Source: Gemmatimonadota bacterium
GTDB lineage: Bacteria; Gemmatimonadota; Gemmatimonadetes; Gemmatimonadales; GWC2-71-9
Direction of reading: 5' to 3'
Assembly: GCA_003220985.1 (NCBI GenBank)
Contig: QHTY01000070.1
Span: 9,141-18,903 of the forward strand
DNA length: 9,763 bases
Shown here: piece after piece, positions 1 to 7,695 of the stretch
Layout of the letters: the number at the start of each line of letters is the position of its first letter
Numbering within the stretch: the first letter of the stretch is position 1
Position numbers and translations under genes: made by a program
The notes under the pieces: generated by a model
Databases searched by the model: none
The model's input: only the letters and a program-made list of their open reading frames with translations
Told to the model about the DNA's origin: nothing

Positions 1-862
<862 letters not shown>

Positions 863-904
863 AGGGGAAAATAATAACCCCGTTCGCGCGTACTCTTAGG
901 TGAC
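863..904. promoter_or_regulatory. Short divergent intergenic region (methyltransferase / ECF sigma factor)
   Basis: These 42 bp separate two divergent start codons, so promoters for both directions must lie here or just inside the genes. The block AAAATAATAA (868-877) is an AT-rich island in GC-rich DNA and could act as a -10 element in either direction. On the plus strand GGAAA (866-870) is followed 18 nt later by CGTA (889-892). This loosely resembles the GGAAC / CGTC pattern of ECF-dependent promoters and would fit autoregulation. AGGTGAC just before the ATG at 905 is a weak ribosome binding site. All of this is by eye. Confidence 0.35.
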
Positions 905-1405
905 ATGACCCAAATCGCGGCTGAGCAACTCCTGGCGGAGCACACGCCGGCGCTGCGGAACTTCCTGGGCGCGCGCTGCCGCGACGCCGATTTGACGGCG
1001 GAAATGCTGCAGGAAGTGGCTGCACGCCTGGTGACGGCGACACCCCGGCTCTCGCTCAACGGCAACGCGCGCGGCTACGTCTTCCGCATCGCGGCCAACG
1101 TCTGGCGCGATCACTTGCGGCGTGAGCTCGTCCGCCGCCGCGCGGCGGTCGAGATGGAGTCGGGAGAGCCGGCGCTGGCTGACGCCGCCGATGCCCGCTT
1201 GCTGGAGCGGGAACTGCGATCCGCCGTCCGGGACGCTGTGCGCGCGCTGCCGGCGCCACAGCGTGCGGTCGTCGAGTTGCGCCAGCAGCGTGGCCTCACC
1301 TTCCAGGAGATTGCCGACCGGCTCGACCGGCCGCTCGGCACCGTGCTCACGCAAATGCGCGCCGCGCTCGCCCGAATCAGCGCGGCCTTGGAGAACTATC
1401 GATGA
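905..1405 (+). CDS. ECF-type RNA polymerase sigma factor
   Basis: A 166-residue sigma-70 family factor of the extracytoplasmic function class, which directs RNA polymerase to promoters of a stress or envelope regulon. Region 2 covers roughly residues 8-78. It includes LTAEMLQEVAARL, the segment that contacts core polymerase, and ARGYVFRIAANVWRDHLRR, which recognises the -10 element. Region 4 covers roughly residues 110-162, with ALPAPQRAVVELRQQRGLTF followed by the helix-turn-helix QEIADRLDRPLGTVLTQMRA, which binds the -35 element. Regions 1.1 and 3 are absent, as expected for ECF factors, and the length is typical. Its stop overlaps the start of the anti-sigma gene by 4 bp (ATGA), so the two are probably translated in a coupled, matched ratio. 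The subgroup was not determined. Confidence in the family is high; the regulon is unknown. Confidence 0.93.
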   Translation: MTQIAAEQLLAEHTPALRNFLGARCRDADLTAEMLQEVAARLVTATPRLSLNGNARGYVFRIAANVWRDHLRRELVRRRAAVEMESGEPALADAADARLLERELRSAVRDAVRALPAPQRAVVELRQQRGLTFQEIADRLDRPLGTVLTQMRAALARISAALENYR

Positions 1406-1797
1406 ATCATCCGACCGGAGACGAGCTGCTGCTGTTCGCGTACGACGAGCTGCCCGAGGACCGGGCCGCGCAGATCGAGTCCCACATCGAGTCCTGCGGC
1501 GCGTGCCAGCGCGAGCTCGCGCAGGTCGAACGCGGTCGCGCGGCATTGGACTTCGCGCTCCCGCCACGTCGCCAGAGGGCGATTGTCTGGACGGCGCTCG
1601 CGCTCGCCGCGGCCGCCGTCATCGCTGGAGTGGTGCTCGCGCGGTCCGTGGTGGTTCCTGATCCGGGGAGGCACTGGACACCCACTACGACGTGGTCTGG
1701 TACGGCAGGATACGTGACCGGCGGAAAAGCGATGCTCGATATCGATGTCCAACTCACTCGATTGGAACAGGAGCGGTACTATGGCCTGCCGAACTGA
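1402..1797 (+). CDS. Zinc-finger anti-sigma factor, single-pass membrane protein
   Basis: A 131-residue protein that should hold the neighbouring ECF sigma factor inactive at the inner membrane. The N-terminal cytoplasmic part carries the zinc-binding anti-sigma signature H28-x3-C32-x2-C35 (HIESCGAC), preceded by a helix (DELPEDRAAQIES) typical of this domain. One membrane segment follows at about residues 61-81 (AIVWTALALAAAAVIAGVVL), then about 50 residues outside the membrane. The outer part is short, ends in QLTRLEQERYYGLPN and matches no sensory domain I know. The ATG at 1402 overlaps the sigma stop (ATGA). The last 17 bp overlap the next gene, whose ribosome binding site also lies inside this gene. 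The role follows from the motif and the gene order; the signal sensed cannot be read from the sequence. Confidence 0.9.
   Translation: MNHPTGDELLLFAYDELPEDRAAQIESHIESCGACQRELAQVERGRAALDFALPPRRQRAIVWTALALAAAAVIAGVVLARSVVVPDPGRHWTPTTTWSGTAGYVTGGKAMLDIDVQLTRLEQERYYGLPN
1769..1773 (+). promoter_or_regulatory. Ribosome binding site AGGAG that fixes the start at 1781
   Basis: AGGAG lies 7 nt before the ATG at 1781. The longer possible start at 1745 has no comparable site and would put 12 polar residues in front of a signal peptide. The 1781 start is therefore preferred. The site lies inside the 3' end of the anti-sigma gene. Confidence 0.75.
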
Positions 1798-2431
1798 AGC
1801 GTTGATTGGCGTCCTCGGGCTCTTGGCTGCGTCGTCAGGCGCTGCCCAGGACATGCCCAACCCGCAGGCGATGCAGATGCAGGTGCAGCAGATCATGCAA
1901 CAGCGGCCCCGCGAAGCCGAGGCAGCCGCTCGCGCGTTTCTCATGCTCGTCGCTCCCGACCGGGTGAACGGACTCGACTCGCTGCGGGAGCAGGCAAATG
2001 TCGCGAACAATCAGCCGATCGTGGTCTTGGACGGCGTGCCGGTTTCGAGTCCTCCAGCGCAAGACCAATACTGGATGGAGGTCGCACAACTCACGGTACA
2101 GTTCGACATGGTGCAGAAGCTGAGCCGCCGGGACAGCGTCCGTGCGCAACTCGTCGGGAAAATGTTCGGGTTGGAAGCCAACGCGCGGGCGCAGCAGCGC
2201 GTCTTTCGGACGGCGAGTGAATCCAATCGCCCCGCGATCCGCGGCAAGATCGAAGCGCTGATTACCCAGCATTTCGATCTGGAAGACCAGCTCCGCGCCC
2301 TCGAGATCGCCGACATCGAGCGGCGGCTCGTCGACGTTCGGGCCGAGAGCCAGCGCCGGCGGGAGAAGCGGGCCGAGTTCATCAAGTTCGCGGTGGACGA
2401 CATTATCAGAGACGCGATCCGGCCGCGATAG
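1781..2431 (+). CDS. Secreted helical protein encoded with the ECF sigma/anti-sigma pair, function unknown
   Basis: From the ATG at 1781 the protein has 216 residues. It starts with MACR and a short hydrophobic stretch (ALIGVLGLLAASSGAAQ) that reads as a Sec signal peptide, cleaved near residue 23. A Gln/Met-rich segment follows (QAMQMQVQQIMQQ), then a middle part with the turn VVLDGVPVSSPP. The last 100 residues are strongly charged helices, including FDLEDQLRALEIADIERRLV and RRREKRAEFIKFAVDDII. That helical pattern resembles one I associate with proteins encoded next to ECF sigma factors in Planctomycetes and Gemmatimonadota; this is recollection, not a search result. By position and shape it could be a periplasmic sensor or chaperone feeding the anti-sigma factor, in the manner of CpxP/Spy, but no LTxxQ motif is visible. 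The gene overlaps the anti-sigma gene by 17 bp. Confidence 0.75.
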   Translation: MACRTEALIGVLGLLAASSGAAQDMPNPQAMQMQVQQIMQQRPREAEAAARAFLMLVAPDRVNGLDSLREQANVANNQPIVVLDGVPVSSPPAQDQYWMEVAQLTVQFDMVQKLSRRDSVRAQLVGKMFGLEANARAQQRVFRTASESNRPAIRGKIEALITQHFDLEDQLRALEIADIERRLVDVRAESQRRREKRAEFIKFAVDDIIRDAIRPR

Positions 2432-2463
2432 CGTCGGTTTGTTGGCTGCGGTAGGTTTGCGCC

Positions 2464-3309
2464 ATGCCCAATATTGGCGCGTATCACCCCGTCATCGTTC
2501 ACTTCGTGATTGTGCTGCTCATTCTTGGCGTGATCTTCCGTTGGATCTCGCTCACCGGGCGCGCGCCGTTCACCGCCCCCGCGGCCACGACGCTTCTGCT
2601 CCTGGGTGCACTTGCGGCGCTGCTGGCGGTGCACTCGGGGCTCGACGCGCATGGACCCGTCGAGCGTATTCCGGGAGTCCGCCAGGCGGTCACGGATCAC
2701 GAGGAGGCGGGGGAGTGGGCGCGCAACGTCTTCCTGGTCGTCGCGTTGCTCGAGATCGTGGCCCTGGCGACGGGCAGACGCAAAGTCCAAGTGGCGCGCG
2801 TCGCGCTCTGGGGTTCCGCGCTCATCGGCATCGCCGGCGTGGCGGCGATCGTCAAAGCCGCCGACCGCGGCGGCGACCTGGTCTACAGCTATGCGGGCGG
2901 CGTGGGGACGCGGTCGGGGGACACGGCGGACGTGACGCGCCTCTATCTCGCCGGCCTCTATCAAGCGGCGCAGCAGGCCCGCGCCCAACACGACAGCGCG
3001 CACGCCGCGGAGTTATTCGTGCAGCTCGAGCGGCAGTTCCCCAACGACACCACCGTGCGATTGCTAGCGATCGAATCGCTGGTCCGCGATCGTCACGACT
3101 CCCGCACGGCGCTGGCGGCGCTCGCGCGGTTTTCGATCCGCGCGGATGATCGACGGTTGCAGCTGCGCGTGGGATTTCTGAAAGCGGACGCCTACGTCGT
3201 CGCGGGAAAGCCGGACTCCGCGCGGGCGGTCCTCGAGCAGCTGGGCACTGCGTTCCCCGATATGCAGACGCGCATCCGCGAGCGGATGCGAATGATCAGT
3301 AATCAATAA
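2464..3309 (+). CDS. DUF2231-like four-helix membrane protein with C-terminal TPR-like region
   Basis: A 281-residue protein in two parts. The first 150 residues look like the DUF2231 membrane family. HPVIVHFVIVLL (8-19) has the typical paired histidines, DHEEAGEWAR (78-87) sits just before the third helix, and LVYSYAGGVG (139-148) ends the domain. Predicted membrane helices are at about 9-28, 39-57, 87-104 and 113-131. Residues 155-275 are soluble and built of paired helices with a TPR-like rhythm, for example AAELFVQLERQFPND and FLKADAYVVAGKPDSARAVL. The start at 2464 follows the preceding stop by 32 bp with a weak GGTAGG site, so it may be the last gene of the sigma operon. Its final codons (ATGATCAGTAATCAATAA) already belong to the AT-rich repeat. 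The biochemical role is not known; the tail suggests protein binding. Confidence 0.82.
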   Translation: MPNIGAYHPVIVHFVIVLLILGVIFRWISLTGRAPFTAPAATTLLLLGALAALLAVHSGLDAHGPVERIPGVRQAVTDHEEAGEWARNVFLVVALLEIVALATGRRKVQVARVALWGSALIGIAGVAAIVKAADRGGDLVYSYAGGVGTRSGDTADVTRLYLAGLYQAAQQARAQHDSAHAAELFVQLERQFPNDTTVRLLAIESLVRDRHDSRTALAALARFSIRADDRRLQLRVGFLKADAYVVAGKPDSARAVLEQLGTAFPDMQTRIRERMRMISNQ

Positions 3310-3349
3310 CCAATGATCATTGTTGGTTGATCATTGTTCATTGATCATT
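3291..3349. repeat. AT-rich 14-bp repeat array with TGATCA cores between converging genes; possible bidirectional terminator
   Basis: TGATCA occurs four times in 55 bp, at 3293, 3314, 3328 and 3342. The last three are exactly 14 bp apart, giving the units TGATCATTGTTGGT, TGATCATTGTTCAT and TGATCATTCGAACA. AATGATCATT (3312-3321) is a perfect palindrome. CAATGATCA (3311-3319) can pair with TGATCATTG (3328-3336) as a 9-bp stem with an 8-nt loop. Both flanking reading frames end inside the array: TAA at 3307-3309 on the plus strand and TGA at 3347-3345 on the minus strand. The position between converging genes suits transcription termination on both strands, but no U-tract is visible and the stem is AT-rich, so a standard intrinsic terminator is doubtful. 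Confidence 0.7.
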
Positions 3350-3500
3350 CGAACAGCGCCATCCGCTGCGCCACCCACCACGCCGCCAGCGCGCCCGCAA
3401 TAAAGCCGAGCACCCCGCCAAACGGGCCGAAGAGTTTGCTGCCCAGGGCGCCGGCGATGGTGCCGACGATGAAGCTGACGAGCGCTTTGAGGAGTTTCAT
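3345..3500 (-). CDS. Small 51-residue membrane protein, function unknown
   Basis: The protein begins MKLLKALVSFIVGTIAGALG and ends AAWWVAQRMALFE. It is almost entirely hydrophobic, with two glycine-rich membrane segments (about residues 6-20 and 26-43) joined by SKLFGPFGG, so it looks like a helical hairpin. Small-residue spacing (GTIAGALG, GFIAGALAA) suggests close helix packing. A good ribosome binding site, GGAGG at 3509-3505, lies 4 nt before the ATG, which supports this as a real gene despite its size. It follows the YggT-family gene by 28 bp in the same direction and is probably the last gene of the kgd cluster. Its stop codon lies within a TGATCA unit of the repeat array. It resembles small stress-associated membrane proteins only in general form, and I cannot place it in a family. 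Confidence 0.72.
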   Translation of the reverse strand: MKLLKALVSFIVGTIAGALGSKLFGPFGGVLGFIAGALAAWWVAQRMALFE

Positions 3501-3528
3501 TCGGCCTCCAGGATGCGAATGGCCGCCG

Positions 3529-4101
3529 TCACCGACTCAGCGCCGAGAGGACGATCTGGCGCAAGAGACTCAGCACGACCACCGCGACGACCGGGCTGAA
3601 GTCGAACGCGCCCACGTTCGGCACGATGCGCCGAATCGGCTCGACGAGCCAATCAGTCAGGATGTAGGCTGGGCGAATCCAGCGCGAGTAGCGGAACATG
3701 CCGAACCACGCCGCCACCACGCGCACGATGAGCGCCACGAACAGAATCCGGTACGCCAGATCGATGATCAGGGCGAACGTGGCGCGCGGGCCACCGGTCG
3801 CAGCGGCGTACGCGGTCTGAAACGTCGCCATGAACCAACCGGCCACCGATAGGAAGACGATGCCGGCGACGGCGATGACCACGACGAGCCACCCACCGGC
3901 ATGCGCCGGGTTGCCACCCATCCGCACGAGTCGCCGCTCGACCGGCTTCACGACCGGATCGGTGATTCCGCGCAGCGCCCGGCCAAACACGCCAAAGGGC
4001 GAGACGCGACGCGTGCGCACCAACCAGGAGCCGAGCGCGACCACGGCGGCGAGCACGACAAGCCCGAGCACCGTGTAGCGGAGGACTGGGTTCTCAGTCA
4101 T
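3529..4101 (-). CDS. YggT family membrane protein
   Basis: A 190-residue integral membrane protein with segments at about 8-27, 70-92, 108-131 and 168-186. The second half has the clear YGGT signature: ILTDWLVEPIRRIVPNVG followed by AFDFSPVVAVVVLSLLRQ. The first half has a weaker copy of the same pattern (GITDPVVKPVERRL, residues 45-58), so the protein is a two-repeat member whose first repeat is degenerate. Some YggT family members have been linked to osmotic stress, cell division or membrane complexes, but no reaction is established. The ATG at 4101 lies 6 bp after the kgd stop, with GGGA as a weak ribosome binding site, so it is very likely cotranscribed with kgd. That position is unusual: YggT genes more often sit beside proC/yggS or sepF. 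Confidence in the family is good; the role is unknown. Confidence 0.85.
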   Translation of the reverse strand: MTENPVLRYTVLGLVVLAAVVALGSWLVRTRRVSPFGVFGRALRGITDPVVKPVERRLVRMGGNPAHAGGWLVVVIAVAGIVFLSVAGWFMATFQTAYAAATGGPRATFALIIDLAYRILFVALIVRVVAAWFGMFRYSRWIRPAYILTDWLVEPIRRIVPNVGAFDFSPVVAVVVLSLLRQIVLSALSR

Positions 4102-4107
4102 TCCCGG

Positions 4108-7100
4108 CTACGAGCCGTAGGCAGTTGCGACGATGCGGTCCTGCTCGATCTTGTGCGCCGCGGGATAGCCCTCGGCGGGGCTCGAGCGCTCGGGGCGAGA
4201 GACGTCCAGCAACGTCACGCCCCCCCCCAGGAGATCGCGAATCTTGGGCAGCACGAATTTCCGCGCGCCCATGTTGCGCGGCTCTTCCTGGACCCAGACG
4301 ATTTCCCTGAGGTTCGGGTAGCGGCGTGCGTATTCCCCGATCTCGGCGCCCGGGAACGGATACAGCAGCTCGACGCGTCCGATCTTCACGTGCGGCGTCT
4401 CTGCGCGGCGCGGGGAGCCGATGATGTCGTAGTAGATCTTGCCGCTGCACAAGAGCAGGCGCGTCACCTTCTCGGGCCACGTGCGGTCGCGATCCCACAA
4501 CACCGTCCGGAACTTGCCCAACACGAGATCATCGAGCTGCGAGTTGGCGGCCGGGAGGCGCAGCAGGCTCTTCGGCGTCATGATGACCAGCGGCCGGATC
4601 TCCGTGTGCCGCGCCTGGCGGCGCAGCAGGTGGAAGTACTGCGCCGGCGTGGTGCAGTTGGCCACCCGGATATTGCCCTCGGCGCCCAGAGCGAGAAAAC
4701 GCTCGAGCCGGGCACTCGAGTGCTCCGGCCCCTGGCCTTCGTAGCCGTGCGGCAGCAACAAGGTGAGGCGTGAAGTCTCGCTCCACTTCGCCAGGCCGGC
4801 GATCAAGAACTGATCAATGATCACCTCGGCGCCGTTGGCGAAGTCGCCAAACTGCGCCTCCCACAGCACCAATGCGTTTTGTGCTTCCACGGCGTAGCCG
4901 TACTCGAAGCCGAGGCATGCGTATTCGGAGAGCGGGCTGTTGTGGAGCTCGAACGGGACTTTGGCGTCGGGCAAATGTTGCATCGGGGTGTGGCGTTGCC
5001 CGCTGTGCACGTCGTGCAGCACGAGATGGCGCTGGCTGAACGTGCCGCGCTCGGTGTCCTGGCCCGTGAGCCGAATCGGTGTCCCTTCCACGAGCAGCGA
5101 CGCGAACGCGAGCGACTCCGCGTGCGCCCACTCGATCCCGTCTTTTGACGTCAGTACGTCGCGCCGCCGCTCGAGCTGCTTTTGCAGCTTCGGATGCATG
5201 GTGAAGCCAGTGGGCACCGCCAGCAGCTCGGCATTCAGCTTTTTCAGCACATCCGCAGCCACCGCGGTGCGGGGCTCCGGCGCGCTCTTGGGGGTGATGC
5301 GTTGGGTGTCTTCCGCGCGCTGCGTCGCACCCGACTTCACCGCCTGCTGCACGGCGGCGAGCTGCTGATACGCCGCCTCCGCATCGGCCTCAGCCTGCTC
5401 GGCCGTTACGAGGCCCTCCCGCGCCAGCTGTTCGGCGTATTTCTGCCGGACGGATGGCGTCTGCTTGATGCGCTCGTACATCACGGGCTGTGTGTACGCC
5501 GGCTCGTCCGCCTCATTGTGTCCGTAGCGCCGGTACCCCACGAGATCGATGACGACATCGGCGTGGAATTTCTCGCGATACATCATCGCGAGCCGGACGG
5601 CCGCGAGGCACGCTTCCGGATCGTCCGCATTCACGTGAATGATGGGTGCGTCGAAGCCTTTCGCGAGATCGCTGGAATAGTCGGTCGATCGCGCCTCGCT
5701 CGGCTCCGTTGTGAAGCCGATCTGGTTGTTGAGAATCAGATGGATCGTGCCGCCGGTCGTATAGCCACGGAGCCGCGCGAGGTTGAACGTCTCGGCCACG
5801 ACGCCCTGGCCGGCGAACGCCGCATCGCCGTGCAGCAGCACAGGCAACGCGACGATGGGGTCGTGGCGCGCGTCCGGAGTGTCGCGATCGGTTTGATTAG
5901 CGCGCGCGCGTCCCTCGACGACGGGGTTCACCGATTCGAGGTGGCTCGGATTGGGCGACAGCGTTATGGCGACGTCCTTGCCGTCCGCGGTTCGGTATAC
6001 GCCCTCGGCGCCGTGATGGTATTTCACGTCGCCAGTGCCGGCGTTCCAGCCCTCGGACTCCGCGGTTTCCTCGCGATGCCCGCCCTCGAACTCCTCCAGG
6101 ATGGTTTCGTACGGTACGTTGACCACATGGGCCAACACGTTGAGGCGGCCACGGTGCGCCATCCCGATGACTGCCTTGCGCGTGCCGTGTGCCGCGGCGA
6201 GCTCGACCGTGAAGTCGAGCATCGGCACCGTCATGTCGAGACCTTCGATCGAGAACCGCTTCTGGCCGAGGTACGCCTTGTGCAAGAAGCGCTCGAGCGT
6301 ATCGACGACGGTGAGTCGCGCCAGCAGCTGCTTCTTTCCCTCAGCCGAGAGTGGGCGGCGGTGCTGACCAGACTCGATCACCTGTCGCAGCCACACCCGC
6401 TCCTCGTGACTGCCGATGTGCTCGACTTCGTACGCGATCGTGCCGCAGTAGGTCGCGCGTAGCTGCGGCAACGCCTCGGCGAGCGTGCTGCCCCGGACGT
6501 AGATGCGCAGCACGTCGGACGGAATCCGGGCCATGATCTCGGGCGTGAGTGCCAGCCGCCCCGGATCGAGTGAGGGATCGCCCGGAGGCTCGCTGCCGAG
6601 GGGGTCGAGCCTTGCCGCCAAATGTCCGAAGTTGCGGTGGGCGCGGACCAGCGCGTAGGCGGCCGCGACGTACTTGAAATCATCGGGAGACGGGACACGA
6701 GAAACGGGAAAGGTGTCTTCAGCGGTTGGCGCCGCTTGATGAGCCGGCAGAGCTGCGGTTTGAACGTTTCCCGTTTCCCGTTTCTCGTTTCCCGCTTTGT
6801 TCAAGCTCTCGGTCACCAGGTCGTAAAACCGCTCCTCTCCCTGCAAGAGCGAGTCGAGAGTGCGTAGAAACATCCCCGACTCCGCTCCCTGGATGATCCG
6901 ATGATCGTACGTGCTCGTGATGGTGATGATCTTCGAGCCGGCGATATCGCGGATCGTGCCGGTCGCGATGATCGAGCCCTGGCCTTTCATCAGGCGAGGG
7001 ACCGAGGCGATGGTGCCAAGGGTCCCCGGGTTGGTGAGTTGGATCGTGCCGCCGGTGAAGTCATCGGGCAGCAGGCGGTTGGTGCGCGCCTTTTCGACCA

Positions 7101-7695
7101 GCGCCTCGTAGGCCGCGTGGAAGGCGGCGAAATCCATCGCCTCGGCGTGCTTGATCACAGGCACGACGAGGGCCCGGCTGCCGTCCTTCTTTTCCACGTC
7201 GACGGCGAGGCCCAGGCCGATCGCGCCCGGGTCAACGCGGTGCGGCTTGCCATCGACTTCCTGGAAGGTGTGCGTCATCACCGGGAAGCGCTTGGCGGCC
7301 TGCACAATGCCGTAACCGATCAGGTGCGTGAACGAGATCTTCTTCCCGCTTGCGGCGAGCTGCGCATTGAGGGCCTTCCGTCGGGCGTCGAGCGTGGTAG
7401 CCGAGATGTCACGGAACGAGGTCGCGGTCGGGACGGTGAGGGACTCGGTCATGTTCGCCACCAGGCGAGCCGCTGGCCCGGTTAGTGGCGTCGCGCCTGG
7501 TGGAGTTGAAGGAGCCGGGAGTTTGGATCCGGGAGCCTGGGCTGGCGGGGCAGGTGTCGCAGGCTGCGCGAGTGCCGGCGCAGTCCTGACTCCAGGCTCC
7601 TGGCTCCCGGCTCCTCGTATGATCGGGAACTCCGTCAGCTTCCCGTCGTCGAACAGCTCCCGCCACTCCTGCCCGACGGAGGAGGGGTCGCGCAC
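4108..7695 (-). CDS. kgd: Multifunctional 2-oxoglutarate decarboxylase/dehydrogenase (E2-E1 fusion), start displaced by a tandem duplication
   Basis: This fused enzyme decarboxylates 2-oxoglutarate and passes succinyl to lipoate and CoA in the TCA cycle. The intact frame encodes 1195 residues from a GTG at 7695. Residues 28-75 are a Pro/Ala linker. Residues 76-295 are an E2 acyltransferase core with STYDHRIIQGAESG at 261-274, where H265 is the catalytic His. The E1 part runs from about 340 to the end, with AHRGRLNVLAHV (513-524), the thiamine-diphosphate motif GDAAF...NNQIGFTT (623-663) and a later transketolase pyrimidine domain (SLAFASLLVEGTPIRLTGQD). No lipoyl-domain DKA motif is visible, so lipoate must come from another E2, as in actinobacterial Kgd/OdhA. 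The GTG at 7695 exists only because of a 26-bp duplication junction. The natural N-terminus lies upstream, out of frame, with its start at 7784. Removing one copy gives 1216 residues. Confidence 0.93.
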   Translation of the reverse strand: MRDPSSVGQEWRELFDDGKLTEFPIIRGAGSQEPGVRTAPALAQPATPAPPAQAPGSKLPAPSTPPGATPLTGPAARLVANMTESLTVPTATSFRDISATTLDARRKALNAQLAASGKKISFTHLIGYGIVQAAKRFPVMTHTFQEVDGKPHRVDPGAIGLGLAVDVEKKDGSRALVVPVIKHAEAMDFAAFHAAYEALVEKARTNRLLPDDFTGGTIQLTNPGTLGTIASVPRLMKGQGSIIATGTIRDIAGSKIITITSTYDHRIIQGAESGMFLRTLDSLLQGEERFYDLVTESLNKAGNEKRETGNVQTAALPAHQAAPTAEDTFPVSRVPSPDDFKYVAAAYALVRAHRNFGHLAARLDPLGSEPPGDPSLDPGRLALTPEIMARIPSDVLRIYVRGSTLAEALPQLRATYCGTIAYEVEHIGSHEERVWLRQVIESGQHRRPLSAEGKKQLLARLTVVDTLERFLHKAYLGQKRFSIEGLDMTVPMLDFTVELAAAHGTRKAVIGMAHRGRLNVLAHVVNVPYETILEEFEGGHREETAESEGWNAGTGDVKYHHGAEGVYRTADGKDVAITLSPNPSHLESVNPVVEGRARANQTDRDTPDARHDPIVALPVLLHGDAAFAGQGVVAETFNLARLRGYTTGGTIHLILNNQIGFTTEPSEARSTDYSSDLAKGFDAPIIHVNADDPEACLAAVRLAMMYREKFHADVVIDLVGYRRYGHNEADEPAYTQPVMYERIKQTPSVRQKYAEQLAREGLVTAEQAEADAEAAYQQLAAVQQAVKSGATQRAEDTQRITPKSAPEPRTAVAADVLKKLNAELLAVPTGFTMHPKLQKQLERRRDVLTSKDGIEWAHAESLAFASLLVEGTPIRLTGQDTERGTFSQRHLVLHDVHSGQRHTPMQHLPDAKVPFELHNSPLSEYACLGFEYGYAVEAQNALVLWEAQFGDFANGAEVIIDQFLIAGLAKWSETSRLTLLLPHGYEGQGPEHSSARLERFLALGAEGNIRVANCTTPAQYFHLLRRQARHTEIRPLVIMTPKSLLRLPAANSQLDDLVLGKFRTVLWDRDRTWPEKVTRLLLCSGKIYYDIIGSPRRAETPHVKIGRVELLYPFPGAEIGEYARRYPNLREIVWVQEEPRNMGARKFVLPKIRDLLGGGVTLLDVSRPERSSPAEGYPAAHKIEQDRIVATAYGS
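6691..6794. repeat. Inverted repeat of GGGAAACG-type units in the E2-E1 linker of kgd
   Basis: Bases 6691-6711 (CGGGACACGAGAAACGGGAAA) pair with 6774-6794 as an inverted repeat of 21 bp with one mismatch, across a 62-bp spacer. The right arm is extended leftward by further GTTTCCC units (6765-6773). In the protein the arms encode NEKRETGN and FPVSRVPSP on either side of an Ala-rich stretch, in the linker between the E2 core and the E1 part. The units are low in complexity and unlike the surrounding codon use. Confidence 0.75.
7510..7615. repeat. Imperfect inverted repeat of GGAGCC-type units in the N-terminal linker of kgd
   Basis: AGGAGCCGGGAG (7510-7521) is matched by its reverse complement at 7604-7615, and GGAGCCTGG (7532-7540) by its reverse complement at 7592-7600. 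The two blocks are separated by different distances in each arm, so the arms are related but diverged by an indel. The spacer is about 51 bp. The segment encodes the Pro/Ala/Gly linker between the N-terminal helix and the E2 core. Confidence 0.65.

Noticed and set aside
1745..1780. Longer start (ATG at 1745) for the secreted protein
   Set aside because: It has no ribosome binding site of its own and would place a polar extension before a signal peptide; the ATG at 1781 has AGGAG at the right distance.
2011..3003. Minus-strand open frame of 330 codons
   Set aside because: It spans two well-supported plus-strand genes and their intergenic gap, and shows no domain.
4803..4824. Further TGATCA-rich spot (GATCAAGAACTGATCAATGATC)
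   Set aside because: It encodes the conserved Kgd stretch EVIIDQFLIAG, so coding constraint explains it. It lacks the 14-bp spacing.
5182..6462. Long plus-strand open frame (426 codons) opposite kgd
   Set aside because: It is antisense to the best conserved part of Kgd, and its translation is rich in Arg, His, Val and Asp with no recognisable domain. In GC-rich DNA the complement of a real gene often stays open.
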